From positions 186,680,628-186,744,627 of the forward strand of contig CM076848.1 of assembly GCA_039519185.1 (NCBI GenBank): 64,000 bases of DNA. The letters run 5' to 3'. Below, in pieces: positions 12,307-21,136 of this stretch (position 1 is the stretch's first letter; every line of letters starts with the position of its first letter). The notes beneath the pieces are model-generated. The model saw only the letters and a program-made list of their open reading frames with translations. It was not told the DNA's origin and did no database searches. The DNA is from Astragalus membranaceus. Taxonomy: Eukaryota > Streptophyta > Magnoliopsida > Fabales > Fabaceae. The translations under genes were made by a program, and so were the position numbers.

Positions 12307-12368
<62 letters not shown>
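12307..12368. repeat. (TA)n microsatellite
   Basis: Thirty-one TA dinucleotides within the 11187-12835 insertion. Confidence 0.95.
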
Positions 12369-12373
<5 letters not shown>

Positions 12374-12404
12374 ACTACTTAATAACGTAATAACTAGGTG
12401 CGAG

Positions 12405-12495
12405 AACATCTAACCATATTTGTGCATTAATGATACGCACATATATGTTGTTTGTGGCATTTAACTGCATTTATGCACAAATATGGTTAGATGTT
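12405..12495. repeat. 23-bp perfect inverted repeat with 45-nt loop
   Basis: Left arm 12405-12427 (aacatctaaccatatttg..) and right arm 12473-12495 are exact reverse complements. Transcribed from either strand it would form a long unbroken hairpin. It sits in the insertion upstream of the reductase gene. Confidence 0.85.
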
Positions 12496-12851
12496 GCAGC
12501 AGCCTTTAAAATTCAGTAGTATGGTTATACTCACTTTAAAATTCACTTGCTGTAAAATGGATAGCAAATACTTAATTTTGTTATAACGAAACCACAAGTG
12601 TACAATTTAGTACTAACCGGCATATAGCAAGTACACGACAGCAGTGACATCAGAAATGCTAAAAAGGTACGTGGAAGTAATTGTACACTTGTGGAAAGAA
12701 CAGTCAAAATAAACAATACATCACCATTTCTACGTGGAAATAACTTTACTACTTTGCCTATTTTTTACGCCTTTTTCCAAGAGCCTTTTCTAAGCAAAAA
12801 ATACTAAAGATTTGCTTAATAGTCTAAGTCTTACTCGTATCACGCGGTGTA

Positions 12852-12957
12852 TCAACTATTCTTGTTAGAGAAAATAAATCCACCTAAACTTGTAAAAGTC
12901 ACGTCTTTTATTCTTGTTGTTGATTGTTCAATATTTTTGATATAATGTTAAATTTAA

Positions 12958-12996
<39 letters not shown>
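12852..12996. repeat. Second copy of reductase upstream flank plus AT microsatellite
   Basis: 12852-12954 repeats 11036-11133 with few changes, and is followed by an AT dinucleotide run at 12962-12996. See the promoter entry for the duplication order. Confidence 0.8.
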
Positions 12997-12998
<2 letters not shown>

Positions 12999-13187
12999 TT
13001 TAATGTCTTTTGTGTGTTGACTGTAACCATACGTTGATGATGAAGAGGGATGAATTAGAAAGTTGAAGTGTTTGTTAGTATATGTAGCTAGCACAATAAA
13101 GTTGAAAGGACATAATATTGTTTGTGGAAGAATGTCATTACAAGCAGCCAGCCAACTTGCCAAAAAGGGAAGCCAAAACAAACACAT
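12997..13187. other. Intergenic, nothing recognised
   Basis: Short stretch between the duplicated flank and the MULE insertion site. Frames crossing it are made of MULE TIR and poly-C sequence. Confidence 0.4.
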
Positions 13188-13229
13188 TTTTCTAAAGGGT
13201 GTTTTTTTTTTACCCCCATCAACTCCCAT

Positions 13230-13250
13230 CTACCCCCCCCCCCCCCCAAA
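13230..13250. repeat. Poly-C run in the left MULE TIR
   Basis: About 16 C residues extend the TIR section that reads ctacccctaccc at the other end, probably by slippage. Confidence 0.85.
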
Positions 13251-13339
13251 TCATTCCTTTGAAAATACCAAAATACCCTTAAAATTTTGACAAAATTACA
13301 AAACATTTACCATTTCTCACTTGCATCTGTTTGACCAGA

Positions 13340-13530
13340 AATTTACCAGAGATAATCGGATTTACCATTCATAGCTATAGCCGATTTCCAATTCGGATTT
13401 ACGCATCGGATCTACGTACTTCTGATTCCCCAAGAGACAGCGCAAACAGTAAGTCGGATTTAGCTAAATCCGATTCCCATCGTATTTACCTATATCCGAT
13501 TTCCCATCGGATATAGGTAGATCCGCTTTA
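13340..13530. repeat. MULE subterminal repeats, left end
   Basis: Eight or more copies of a short unit in both directions: atcggatttacc, aaatccgattcc, cggatttagctaaatccg, catcggatataggtagatcc. Several form back-to-back palindromes. The same unit fills 16495-16765, 26405-26710 and 44310-44600. Confidence 0.8.
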
Positions 13531-13565
13531 TTTTTTAAAAAAAAATTTGTTTTTTTCGGTGTCTA

Positions 13566-15749
13566 ACAGGTATCGAGGGGAGTCCTCGTCTCGGGCATCG
13601 CCAACTGCTTCGAGTACACGCACCCGCCACAGGATTGCGGGACACGCGTCTGCCCGCCATAGGCGACAGCAACAGTATCAGTAGGTGGCCCCTGACTATC
13701 AGTATGAGGAGGGCCAGCAGGGGCATCCTCTTGATGAGGATTCTATGTCTGAGGGTCATTCAATGCCTAAGCAGGAGTATTATCAGCAGCAGTATCAGCA
13801 GCAGCAGCAGTATCAACAGTACCAGGAGGAGCACTACCATCAGCCTCAGCAGCATGAGGAGCAGTCTCCTCTATTCACTGGGCTAGGATCTCATGTCTGT
13901 TCCATTATATTGAGAGACCCGGTAAGTTTAATTTATTTACGTAGCCTTCTTAGTTTAATTTATTTACATAGTCTTATTTTTTTGGCTAAAGTGCTTCCGG
14001 GGTCCCTTATCTTTATTTAAAGTAACGAATTAGTCCTTTATGTTTTTTTTGTCCCAAATAAGTCCGTTATCTTTTAAATTTTTGACACATAAATCCTTTT
14101 CCGTTAACAGTGCTGATTTATGTGTCAAAAACAAGGATTTATGTGTTAAAAATTTGAAACATAAAGGACTGATTTGGGACAGAAAAGGATTTATGTGTCA
14201 AAAATTTAAAACATAAAGGACTGATTTGGGACAAAAAAAAGATAAATAACCAAATCGTTACTTTAAATAAAGATAAGGGACCCCGGGAGCACTTTAGCCT
14301 ATTTTTTTATTTTTTTATATTGCAGACATATGAGCGTAAATTGAAGGTGACCAACCATGGTAACAAGCTGGCTCAGAGACTGCTTGGGTTTTCCCAAAAC
14401 CACCGGTTGTGCGCCTTTATCACAGGTTCCGGATTAGCCCCCCTCGTCCCGACCGGACATACAAAGGTGGACCTTGAGCTGATGTCTGCTTTTTTTGAGA
14501 GGTGGCACTCAGAGACATCGTCATTTCACCTACCGTTTGGTGAAATGACGATTACTTTGGATGATGTCTCCTGTTTGCTACATCTACCCATTACGGGGAA
14601 CTACTACAGAGCCCCACCTACCTCGGTCACCACTAATCAGGCCATCCACCTAGCACATGTTTATCTAGGTGTGACTATAGAGGAGGCGGGGCTGGAGTGT
14701 CGAGCTTCATCTGGCCCATATTACCGTTTTGAGTGGCTCCAGGAGAGTGTTACTAGAGGGTCCATGCATAGAGAATGACATGCGTCCTGCTGTCAGGGCC
14801 TTTATCCTTCTGATCCTGAGCTGGTCCATCTTCACGGTCAAGACCGGCGACAGGGCTGAGGCTTAGTGGCTGCTGCTACTTGAGGATGTCAGTGCAGCTG
14901 GAGTGGGATCATATGCATGGGGGGCAGCAGGGCTTGCTTTCATGTATGACCAGCTGAACTACTCCTGCTTGGACCAGGCGCATCAGTTAGGAGGGTATGC
15001 GACCCTCTTACATGTAATAATTTTAAATTAATTTTTTCCGAGTTTGGTTACATTTCTGTTAAACAGTTTTTAATTCACCATGTTGTTTATCTTCTTTTTC
15101 TCAGAGCTGGATTTTATGCTATTTCCCTCAGCTGGTGGAGAGGAGGAGTGGATTGCGGACTGGAGCACTGTGTGGGCGTTGGAGGAAGAAGAAGACAGAT
15201 GGAGTGAAGCTGGGGGTATACAGGCAGAGGATTGATGCACTGACCTCGGATGATGTCTGCTGGCGACCGTTAGAGGAGCACCGGGAGGAGGATAGAGACT
15301 TTGAGCAGGTCTCATTATACAGGGGCCACATCAGCTGGGGAGACATCACTGTTCCCTACATGCCCGATAGGTTCCTCAGACAGTTTGGGTACGTGCAGGT
15401 CATCCCACGTCACCCTCTTACCGGTCGTCCGAGCCATGCAGACTGCATTTTTCGGATTGCACATTATATGCCTGTGGTGCAGGACGTTTTGCGTGCTACT
15501 TATGCTGCTGAGGAGTTGGGTCAGGTTGCTCCGGACTACATACATTGGTATGTGAGAGCATCTATTCCTAGACTCTTACCGGTTGCATCACCACCACCAC
15601 CACCAGTACAGCCAGCTACACCACCAGTACAGCCAGATTTGCTAGAGATTGTGGGGGACGAGATTCGGAGCGGAGACATTAGGATGGGTAGTCAGACATA
15701 CGCTCGCCTCACCCGATTACTGGATATGCTACCGAGGGGTCGTGACTAG
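13566..15749 (+). pseudogene. Plant mobile domain (PMD) gene, MAIN/MAIL-like, transposon-borne, disrupted
   Basis: Three exons can be drawn: about 13566-13921, 14326-15013 and 15105-15749, with GT..AG introns that keep frame (SIILRDP joins TYERKLKV). Exon 1 is Ser/Arg- then Gln-rich. Exon 2 gives the PMD core: QRLLGFSQNHRLC, FFERWHSETSSFHLPFGE, MTITLDDVSCLLHLPITG, later GSYAWGAAGLAFMYDQL and QLGGYATLLH. Exon 3 gives PQLVERRSGL, DRFLRQFGYVQVIP and a Pro-rich tail ending LDMLPRGRD. PMD (aminotransferase-like) proteins include the nuclear MAIN and MAIL1 and many transposon-borne relatives. Lesions: stop at 13682-13684, frameshift near 14750, stop at 14864-14866. Intron 1 hosts a MITE. The exon 1 start is not certain. 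Its 3' end survives again at 25191-25363. Confidence 0.85.
13984..14299. mobile_element. Mutator-type MITE in PMD intron 1
   Basis: Ends ggctaaagtgct and agcactttagcc are exact inverted copies, and the pairing continues through gggtcccttatctttattta. Both sides carry the exact 9-bp repeat tattttttt (13975-13983 and 14300-14308), as in Mutator-type insertions. There is no coding capacity. Confidence 0.85.
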
Positions 15750-15955
15750 GGGATTTTGTGTGATTCTATGCTTGAACTATTTTCACATTACTTGATTATT
15801 AGTATTTCTTGTTTATTATATTTGTGGATAAAAGATATAACTTCGATTTCATGCGATACAAGATAAAACATAACCAACTACAATAACAATAAAATATAAA
15901 AGATACATTTTCCTGAAATAAGTGAGCGACAGTGAAAACGATAAAATGACAGAAA

Positions 15956-16356
15956 CTAATGAGCTGGTGGAGTTAAACGACGAAGGATCTCAGCGACGGT
16001 CCGTGTCGTTTCAACGTACAAATGCAGATAACCGTGCCACTTAAACAGAACATGAATGGACATCATTGCTTGGACGTCATCGTCGTTCTTGATATCCATT
16101 GTAGAGCAGTGCACACGTCCATCAGACCAATCCTTTTTCCGATAAACTATACGAGTTATCTCTCGCTCGTCGCCCTCCACTTGCACCTTACCCGGCAGTT
16201 TATCTTTTAGGGCAGCGAATGTTATGTTGTGTTTAAGCCTGCACACTGCATTGTGTCACGCCCCTCGAAACAGACACCATCAACTTTGTTGGTGATGATG
16301 CCCTGATGATGAATGATAGTGAGGGATGAATCCTGTGAGTATTGTGTTAGGGGCAT
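15956..16356 (-). pseudogene. PB1-like MULE N-terminal-type small gene, copy A, frameshifted
   Basis: Homologous to the intact gene at 25860-26258. Start ATG at 16356 (MPLTQYSQD). The frame breaks after EGRDTMQC because copy A has two extra bases near 16245 (gcacactgc against gcactgc). It then resumes as LKHNITFAALKDKL..REITRIVYRKKDWSDGRVHC..DDDVQAMMSIH. A TATAAATA lies on minus at 16452-16445. For the family and role see the intact copy. Confidence 0.7.
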
Positions 16357-16494
16357 TTTTTGTGGAGAAGAAGAAGCATATAATGAGTTAGGGAGTGAGT
16401 GAGAGTGAAATTTGGGAGTGACAAGAATGAGGTTTGGCAATAGGTATTTATAGAATTCGTCAATGATTATCAACCGTTGATATTGTCGGTGCAA

Positions 16495-16765
16495 TCTGCA
16501 CCGTTGATCAAAGCGGATCTATCCCCAATTGCAAAGCGGATTTAACCCCATTTAGGTAAATCCGATTTGAGATTAATCAAAAGCGGATTTACCTAGATCA
16601 GATTCAATTTGTAAAATTCGCATCGAATTTACTGTTAAGAGGGTAAATCCGCTTCGAAATTTATCAAAGCGGATGTATCTACAATACATCTACCTGTTGT
16701 GGGGGTACATCCGCTTTGTTAAATTCAAAAGCGGATTTATCCTTTACCAGGGTAAATCCGACTTG
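16495..16765. repeat. MULE internal repeat cluster, copy A
   Basis: At least ten units such as aaagcggatttacc, ggtaaatccgatttg and gggtaaatccgctt, alternating in direction, lie between the PB1-like gene and the OTU coding part. It has no coding content. Confidence 0.8.
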
Positions 16766-16855
16766 TAAAAAAATTTAAAACATTTAATATTTTTATTTGG
16801 TATATATGGATAGATAATTACAAAAATGTGGGTACAATGGTAAATACAATAAATG

Positions 16856-17710
16856 TCAATGTAAATCGTCGAAATCATGGGTTAAGTCTACAATAGTGGG
16901 AGGGAGACGAGGCATCTTCAAAGCGGTAGACTGCCAAAGGGAAAAACGACCGGTATAAGGATCCAACCATGAAGTAGATTCATCTGATCGATTATGAGAC
17001 CACATCAAAGCAACTGGAGGCAACGGACAGACAGGGGAGATCGAAATATGCATCCAATGCATATCCCTGACGTTCAGAATAGATATGATTTTATACTTGG
17101 AAGAAGAATAACTACCTCTCAGAGGAAGATAAGTAAAATTCATATCCAAAGACAATTGAACTAGGGCCACATTATACTTAGTAGCTATAAAGTACCCCAT
17201 CTCAGGCAAACTCAACCACTTATCCTCCTGCTGAAAACCGGGGTATTCAATGGATAACGCTTTTCTAAGCACTGCAAGTCTGTCCTTTCCAAACATGTAA
17301 GTATATAGTTGCTCCCTCTCCTTTGTTTCTTTGATAAAATCTTGCCTAATTATAGGCCAACTATCCTCACCAAGATCGAGACCAACCGCTACTGCTCGGA
17401 ACCCACAATTACCATCCCTTTCAACATCAATAATATTTCCACATACGATTGCACGTGATGAGGAACCGACGGTAAATTGAATTTAGTCTCACCCTGATGT
17501 GTTAATTTTTTAGAAACACTCTGAGATAGCTTTGAACACCACTGTGATGATTTTATACAAGAAGACCGCTGTGATGAATTTTTAGAAGAAGTTCCAGATT
17601 CTTGAGTCAGTTTCATCTTCTCATCCACATGCTCCCACCCAAAAGGATCACGCTTGACATCATATAATTTCTGCTCTTTCTTCTTTGGTGCACCTTTTGT
17701 TTTAACTTTA
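16856..17710 (-). pseudogene. MULE transposase C-terminus with OTU-like protease domain, copy A, truncated
   Basis: On minus from 17710: KTKGAPKKKKQ-type linker with DPFGWEHVDEKMKLTQES (one frame from 17628), then in another frame IIDVERDGNCGFRAVAVGL near 17430-17375, then GKDRLAVLRKALSIEYPGFQQ..EMGYFIATKYNVALVQLS..MHWMHISI to a stop at 16856. DGNC is the cysteine box of OTU deubiquitinase-like proteases and the MHWMHISI region holds the likely histidine. FAR1/MULE transposases of plants often carry such a C-terminal OTU. A one-base frameshift lies just before the cysteine box. Upstream transposase sequence is deleted at 17711, so this copy cannot act. Confidence 0.75.
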
Positions 17711-17976
17711 AATGGTGGTGTAATTTTTGTAATTTATGTCAAGGATATTTTCGGGATTACGATATTGGGTAGGGGTAGATGGGAGTTGATGGGGGTATAA
17801 AAAAAAAAACTCTTTTCTAAATATCCATTTTGTCTCTCCTCTTCTCTCTGCCAGCCTACTCAATAGTAACACAATATTGAAGGCGCCACCTCAATCATGT
17901 CATCATGTGACACATGGGTCAAAAAAGGCTGTGACAAATATTTACACAAATATTATACAAGGAAAACAGATAGCTT

Positions 17977-17977
17977 A

Positions 17978-18047
<70 letters not shown>
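17977..18047. repeat. (ATT)n microsatellite, uninterrupted copy
   Basis: About 23 ATT units. The corresponding run in copy B (44885-46980) is broken by two transposons. Confidence 0.95.
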
Positions 18048-18048
<1 letters not shown>

Positions 18049-18132
18049 CAGTTTGTTACCAAATGGCTATGACTCTGTTTGCTTAAAAATATAGCGGATG
18101 AAGTATACCAAAGACAATGAAATTATATGTCA

Positions 18133-18884
18133 TCTACTCTAAATATAATAAAAACACGTGCTAGGAAAATGTCTAATTTAGACATCTTAAAATTTTGTTA
18201 TTTGGCAAAAAATAGGGGTAAAAATAACAACTTTAGGTAGTTTTTTAAATGAAAAAAAACATTTCTAACGCGTAAACGCATGTCAGTTTTTTTTTCAATT
18301 TTTTCTGTTTTTTATTTATTTTTTCCCATTTTTTTCAGCTTTTTTTCGTAAATTTTTGTTCAGTTTTTTTAACTAAAAAAATCATTTTTTTAACTATTTT
18401 TATAATCTACTCAAATTAATCAATTTAACCACTACCAATTGTAAAAAAAATCATATCTCTAACAAAAGTTTCAAAATTATTTTTTCCAAAAAAATTAATT
18501 ATTAAAATAATATTACAAAATAACTTTTTCATAATTACATAAATATGATTAAATTAATATTAAATCATATAAAAAAGGAGTAAACAAGCGGCAGTGAGAG
18601 CGCCAACGGGAGTGCCAACAGAAGCGCCAACGGGGGTGCATATTTTACCTTAAATCTCAGTTTCGTTTTTGTTCTTTTTTACTCCATTATTAATATTATA
18701 AGAAGATACTAACTTTTTTTAGCTTTTTGCAACACATATATTTAAATAAACTTGAAATATCGTCTTTTATCGAGTTTTTCCTTTTTCTTTTATTACATTT
18801 TGCAACTTTCAACGTATTTATAATTTCATAGCAAATTATAACAAATAGAATATCACTCGTGCGTATGCACAGGTAAAAAACTAG
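18133..18884 (+). mobile_element. Non-autonomous Helitron, copy A
   Basis: It starts TCTACTCTAAATATAATA after A and ends with a CGTGC..GCACG hairpin, then ggtaaaaaa and CTAG followed by T. TC start, hairpin before CTRR end and an AT target without duplication are the Helitron marks. About 750 bp, very AT-rich, no Rep/helicase coding. It also contains a short GC-rich run of direct repeats (gcgccaacggg, gtgccaacag) near 18600-18640. Confidence 0.75.
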
Positions 18885-18913
18885 TTATGTCATTTTTGAA
18901 GTATACCAAAGAC

Positions 18914-19132
18914 CAGTGCCGGACCTGGCATGTAACCAGGGGGTTCAGTTGAACCCCCTGGAATTTTTTTTGGCACTAAACACCCTATATAAATAGCCTA
19001 AATCTCCTGAAATTTTAATTTTGACATCCCTGAAAATTTGAAATTGTACTAGAAGACCAAGTTTTGCACCCATTTGACACCGTCCTTAAAAAATATGACA
19101 CCCCTGACCCCGAGGTCCTGGGTCCGCCACTG
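18914..19132. mobile_element. hAT-type MITE, present in copy A only
   Basis: Ends cagtgccggacc and ggtccgccactg are inverted copies with one mismatch. The 8-bp direct repeat CCAAAGAC flanks it (18906-18913 and 19133-19140), which is the hAT signature. Copy B at 47840-47860 shows the empty site with a single CCAAAGAC, confirming the insertion directly. Confidence 0.92.
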
Positions 19133-19179
19133 CCAAAGACAATGAAATTATGTCATTATGTTAATAACATATAAAGAGT

Positions 19180-19370
19180 CGATGAAGGTTGGCTCAGTTG
19201 GTAAGGAGTTGGCTCATTCCCCACAAGGGCGTGGGTTCAACTCCCGCTGCCGATGTGAGGACCTCTTTGGTGGGTGATCTATAAGTACATCTATAAGCGC
19301 TTAAAGAGCCGTGAGGCCTGCCCTGATCCTGGTGTGCCCCTGGATCTTCATTCAAAATTCATTTATAAAA
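19180..19370 (+). mobile_element. tRNA-derived SINE, copy A
   Basis: A-box-like tggctcagttggtaagg at 19189-19206 and B-box-like gggttcaactcc at 19232-19244 head a ~190 bp body with no reading frame, ending in an A-rich tail. It is not a tRNA gene: arm pairing is poor and the body continues well beyond tRNA length. Copied at 47890-48080. Confidence 0.7.
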
Positions 19371-19379
19371 AGAAAATAT

Positions 19380-19730
19380 ATTTATAAATCAATAATAATA
19401 TTTGTCGTTGAGACTCAAAAGCAAAATAATCACTCATAAAAAATAAAGACATTTATGAAAATAAAATTTAAAAAATATTATACTGGCAACAGTAATATTT
19501 TTTTGTCGAGACTCAAAAATAAAGAAATTTATTAAAAAAAATATAATTATACTGATAATCTGTAATATTTTCCCGCCGATACTAAGTAAAATATTCTTTT
19601 ATGAAAACAAATACATTTATAAAAATAAAATATAAAAGAAATTTATACGGTTAATAGGTAACGTTTCTTCGTGGAGATTCAAAAGCTATATTCATTTGAC
19701 AATGTGTAATATTTTCCTCCAAAAACTAAA
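19380..19730. repeat. Diverged tandem repeat, irregular 70-100 bp period
   Basis: The block taatatttt..gtcg-agactcaaaa..aataaa..atttat recurs about four times (near 19395, 19493, 19562, 19660). Very AT-rich. Same array at 48095-48440. Confidence 0.5.
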
Positions 19731-21136
19731 AAAAAAAACAAAATCATAGCAATATGTTTCTTCAAGAAACTTGAAAGAAAAATATGGTCTAATTGAAAAT
19801 AGTGTGTGGCTGCTATGAAGAAAATAGTGTGTTTTTTTGGTTGATTTTCGAATTTTTTTTGGTTGATGAAGAAAATAGTGTGTAGTTGTATGAAAAATGT
19901 GACATCGGAAAAGAATAGAAGAAATAATATTAAAAAATTGGTGCAAGACACTATCTCTTGCAAATAAAAACGTATATAGGATGTTGTCAAAAAACGTATA
20001 TAAGAATATCCAATTTATCTATTTAATTTAGTTGATGGTTACTTGGTTGGCAATTCAACCACGGCTTTTCAAAATCCATTGAATTGCGCTAAATAAAAAA
20101 ATTGTTTGGATTACACTAAAAAGAAAAAAGTTATTTTTAAATTGTACTAATTTCTGAATTTGAATCAATTAACTTTTTTAATTAAATTGAAAATTATGGT
20201 TGATAGTTTTTACATTAAAGTGACTCGATGGCAATATTCTTACTAGTCCGTCATCAAAGCGCGCCGCTGCCATGCAATACCACCGGTTACTAGAGCACAA
20301 CTATTAATTCGCAATATTCTTTTGCTCAGCTTAGACGAAATGGAAAATAAACATCACATGCACACACTATTAGCCGGACACACCTGGGTTCAAACTTGGG
20401 AACCGACGTCCCCATATCACTGAAGTTATCAATACAACCCGTGACAACTCTTAGAAATAAGAGCTATTAATTCTCATTTAACAAGAATCTTCCTCATTTT
20501 AGAGTAAATTGTGTATATAAATAGTTTGATGTTTGGAAATTTCTTTTTTTGGTTTTTAATGGTTAAAATGTGTTTTAGGCACTTTTAGTGCTCTTTGTTA
20601 GGAATTTAAAGTGTTTTGTTATGTGTAGGAGTCGTAACAGGAATTGTTGTGTTTGATGTTGTTATTGATGCTGGGAGCAACAACTGCGAATTAATGGAGT
20701 GTAATTGCATAATTATGAAATGTAACTCCAGAATTTGGAAAGCGAAAAGCACAAAAGGCAGGCAAGTTTCTCTCTCTAGCAAGTAGTCAAACTAGCATAG
20801 CAAGGTCCTTTTAAAGGAAATAGGTCGTCATAAAACCAATTTTCCATTGGGTAAAAGCCTTTTTAATGTAAGGGCCCAAAGGAGAGAGAAAATGACTTAA
20901 AAGCAATTTTTGCCCACAATAGGAAGCATTCCTGACAGGCATGAAACCCTAGGTTTGAGAATACCTCTACTTCTCTATTTGATATAATATTTGAACCAAA
21001 TGCTTAATGCTAAGAGATTCATTTTGCATCATTCATTACCTTGTGCGTGTTTTTATGATATACATCTCTGCTAAACTAGATCAATTTAAAAGGGATAATG
21101 TGTATTAATTGCTGCAAATAATTAAGGCTTAAATAT
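19731..21136. other. AT-rich stretch, nothing recognised
   Basis: No coding, tRNA-like or terminal-repeat structure that I can support. It is duplicated at 48441-49852. Frames seen here (such as 19990-19679 minus) are made of repeated low-complexity hydrophobic codons. Confidence 0.5.

Larger units (their letters stand above)
11187..12835. mobile_element. 1.65 kb insertion splitting the duplicated promoter flank
   Basis: Aligning the two flank copies leaves this block as extra sequence. Its right limit is where gtatcac..caactattc resumes. It has no long coding frame and no convincing terminal inverted repeats. It contains repeated ctaacca/tggttag motifs, two ~147 bp tandem copies (about 12013-12160 and 12161-12306), a 62 bp TA run and a 23-bp perfect hairpin. 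The element class is unknown. Confidence 0.45.
13197..17812. mobile_element. Complete MULE (Mutator-like DNA transposon) carrying PMD, PB1-like and OTU modules
   Basis: The left end (13197) reads gggtgt, then poly-T, then acccccatcaactccc; the right end (17812) is its inverted copy, ending ggggagttga-type sequence and poly-A then ctc. Both are flanked by the 9-bp direct repeat TTTTCTAAA (13188-13196 and 17813-17821). A 9-bp duplication with long inverted ends defines a Mutator-type insertion. Inside are a PMD pseudogene on plus, a PB1-like gene and transposase/OTU remnants on minus, and clusters of GGTAAATCCGATTT-like repeats near both ends and between the modules. Compared with the second copy, it has lost the transposase central and N-terminal parts: the sequence jumps near 17711 from the C-terminal coding part to what corresponds to 44633. 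Confidence 0.85.
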
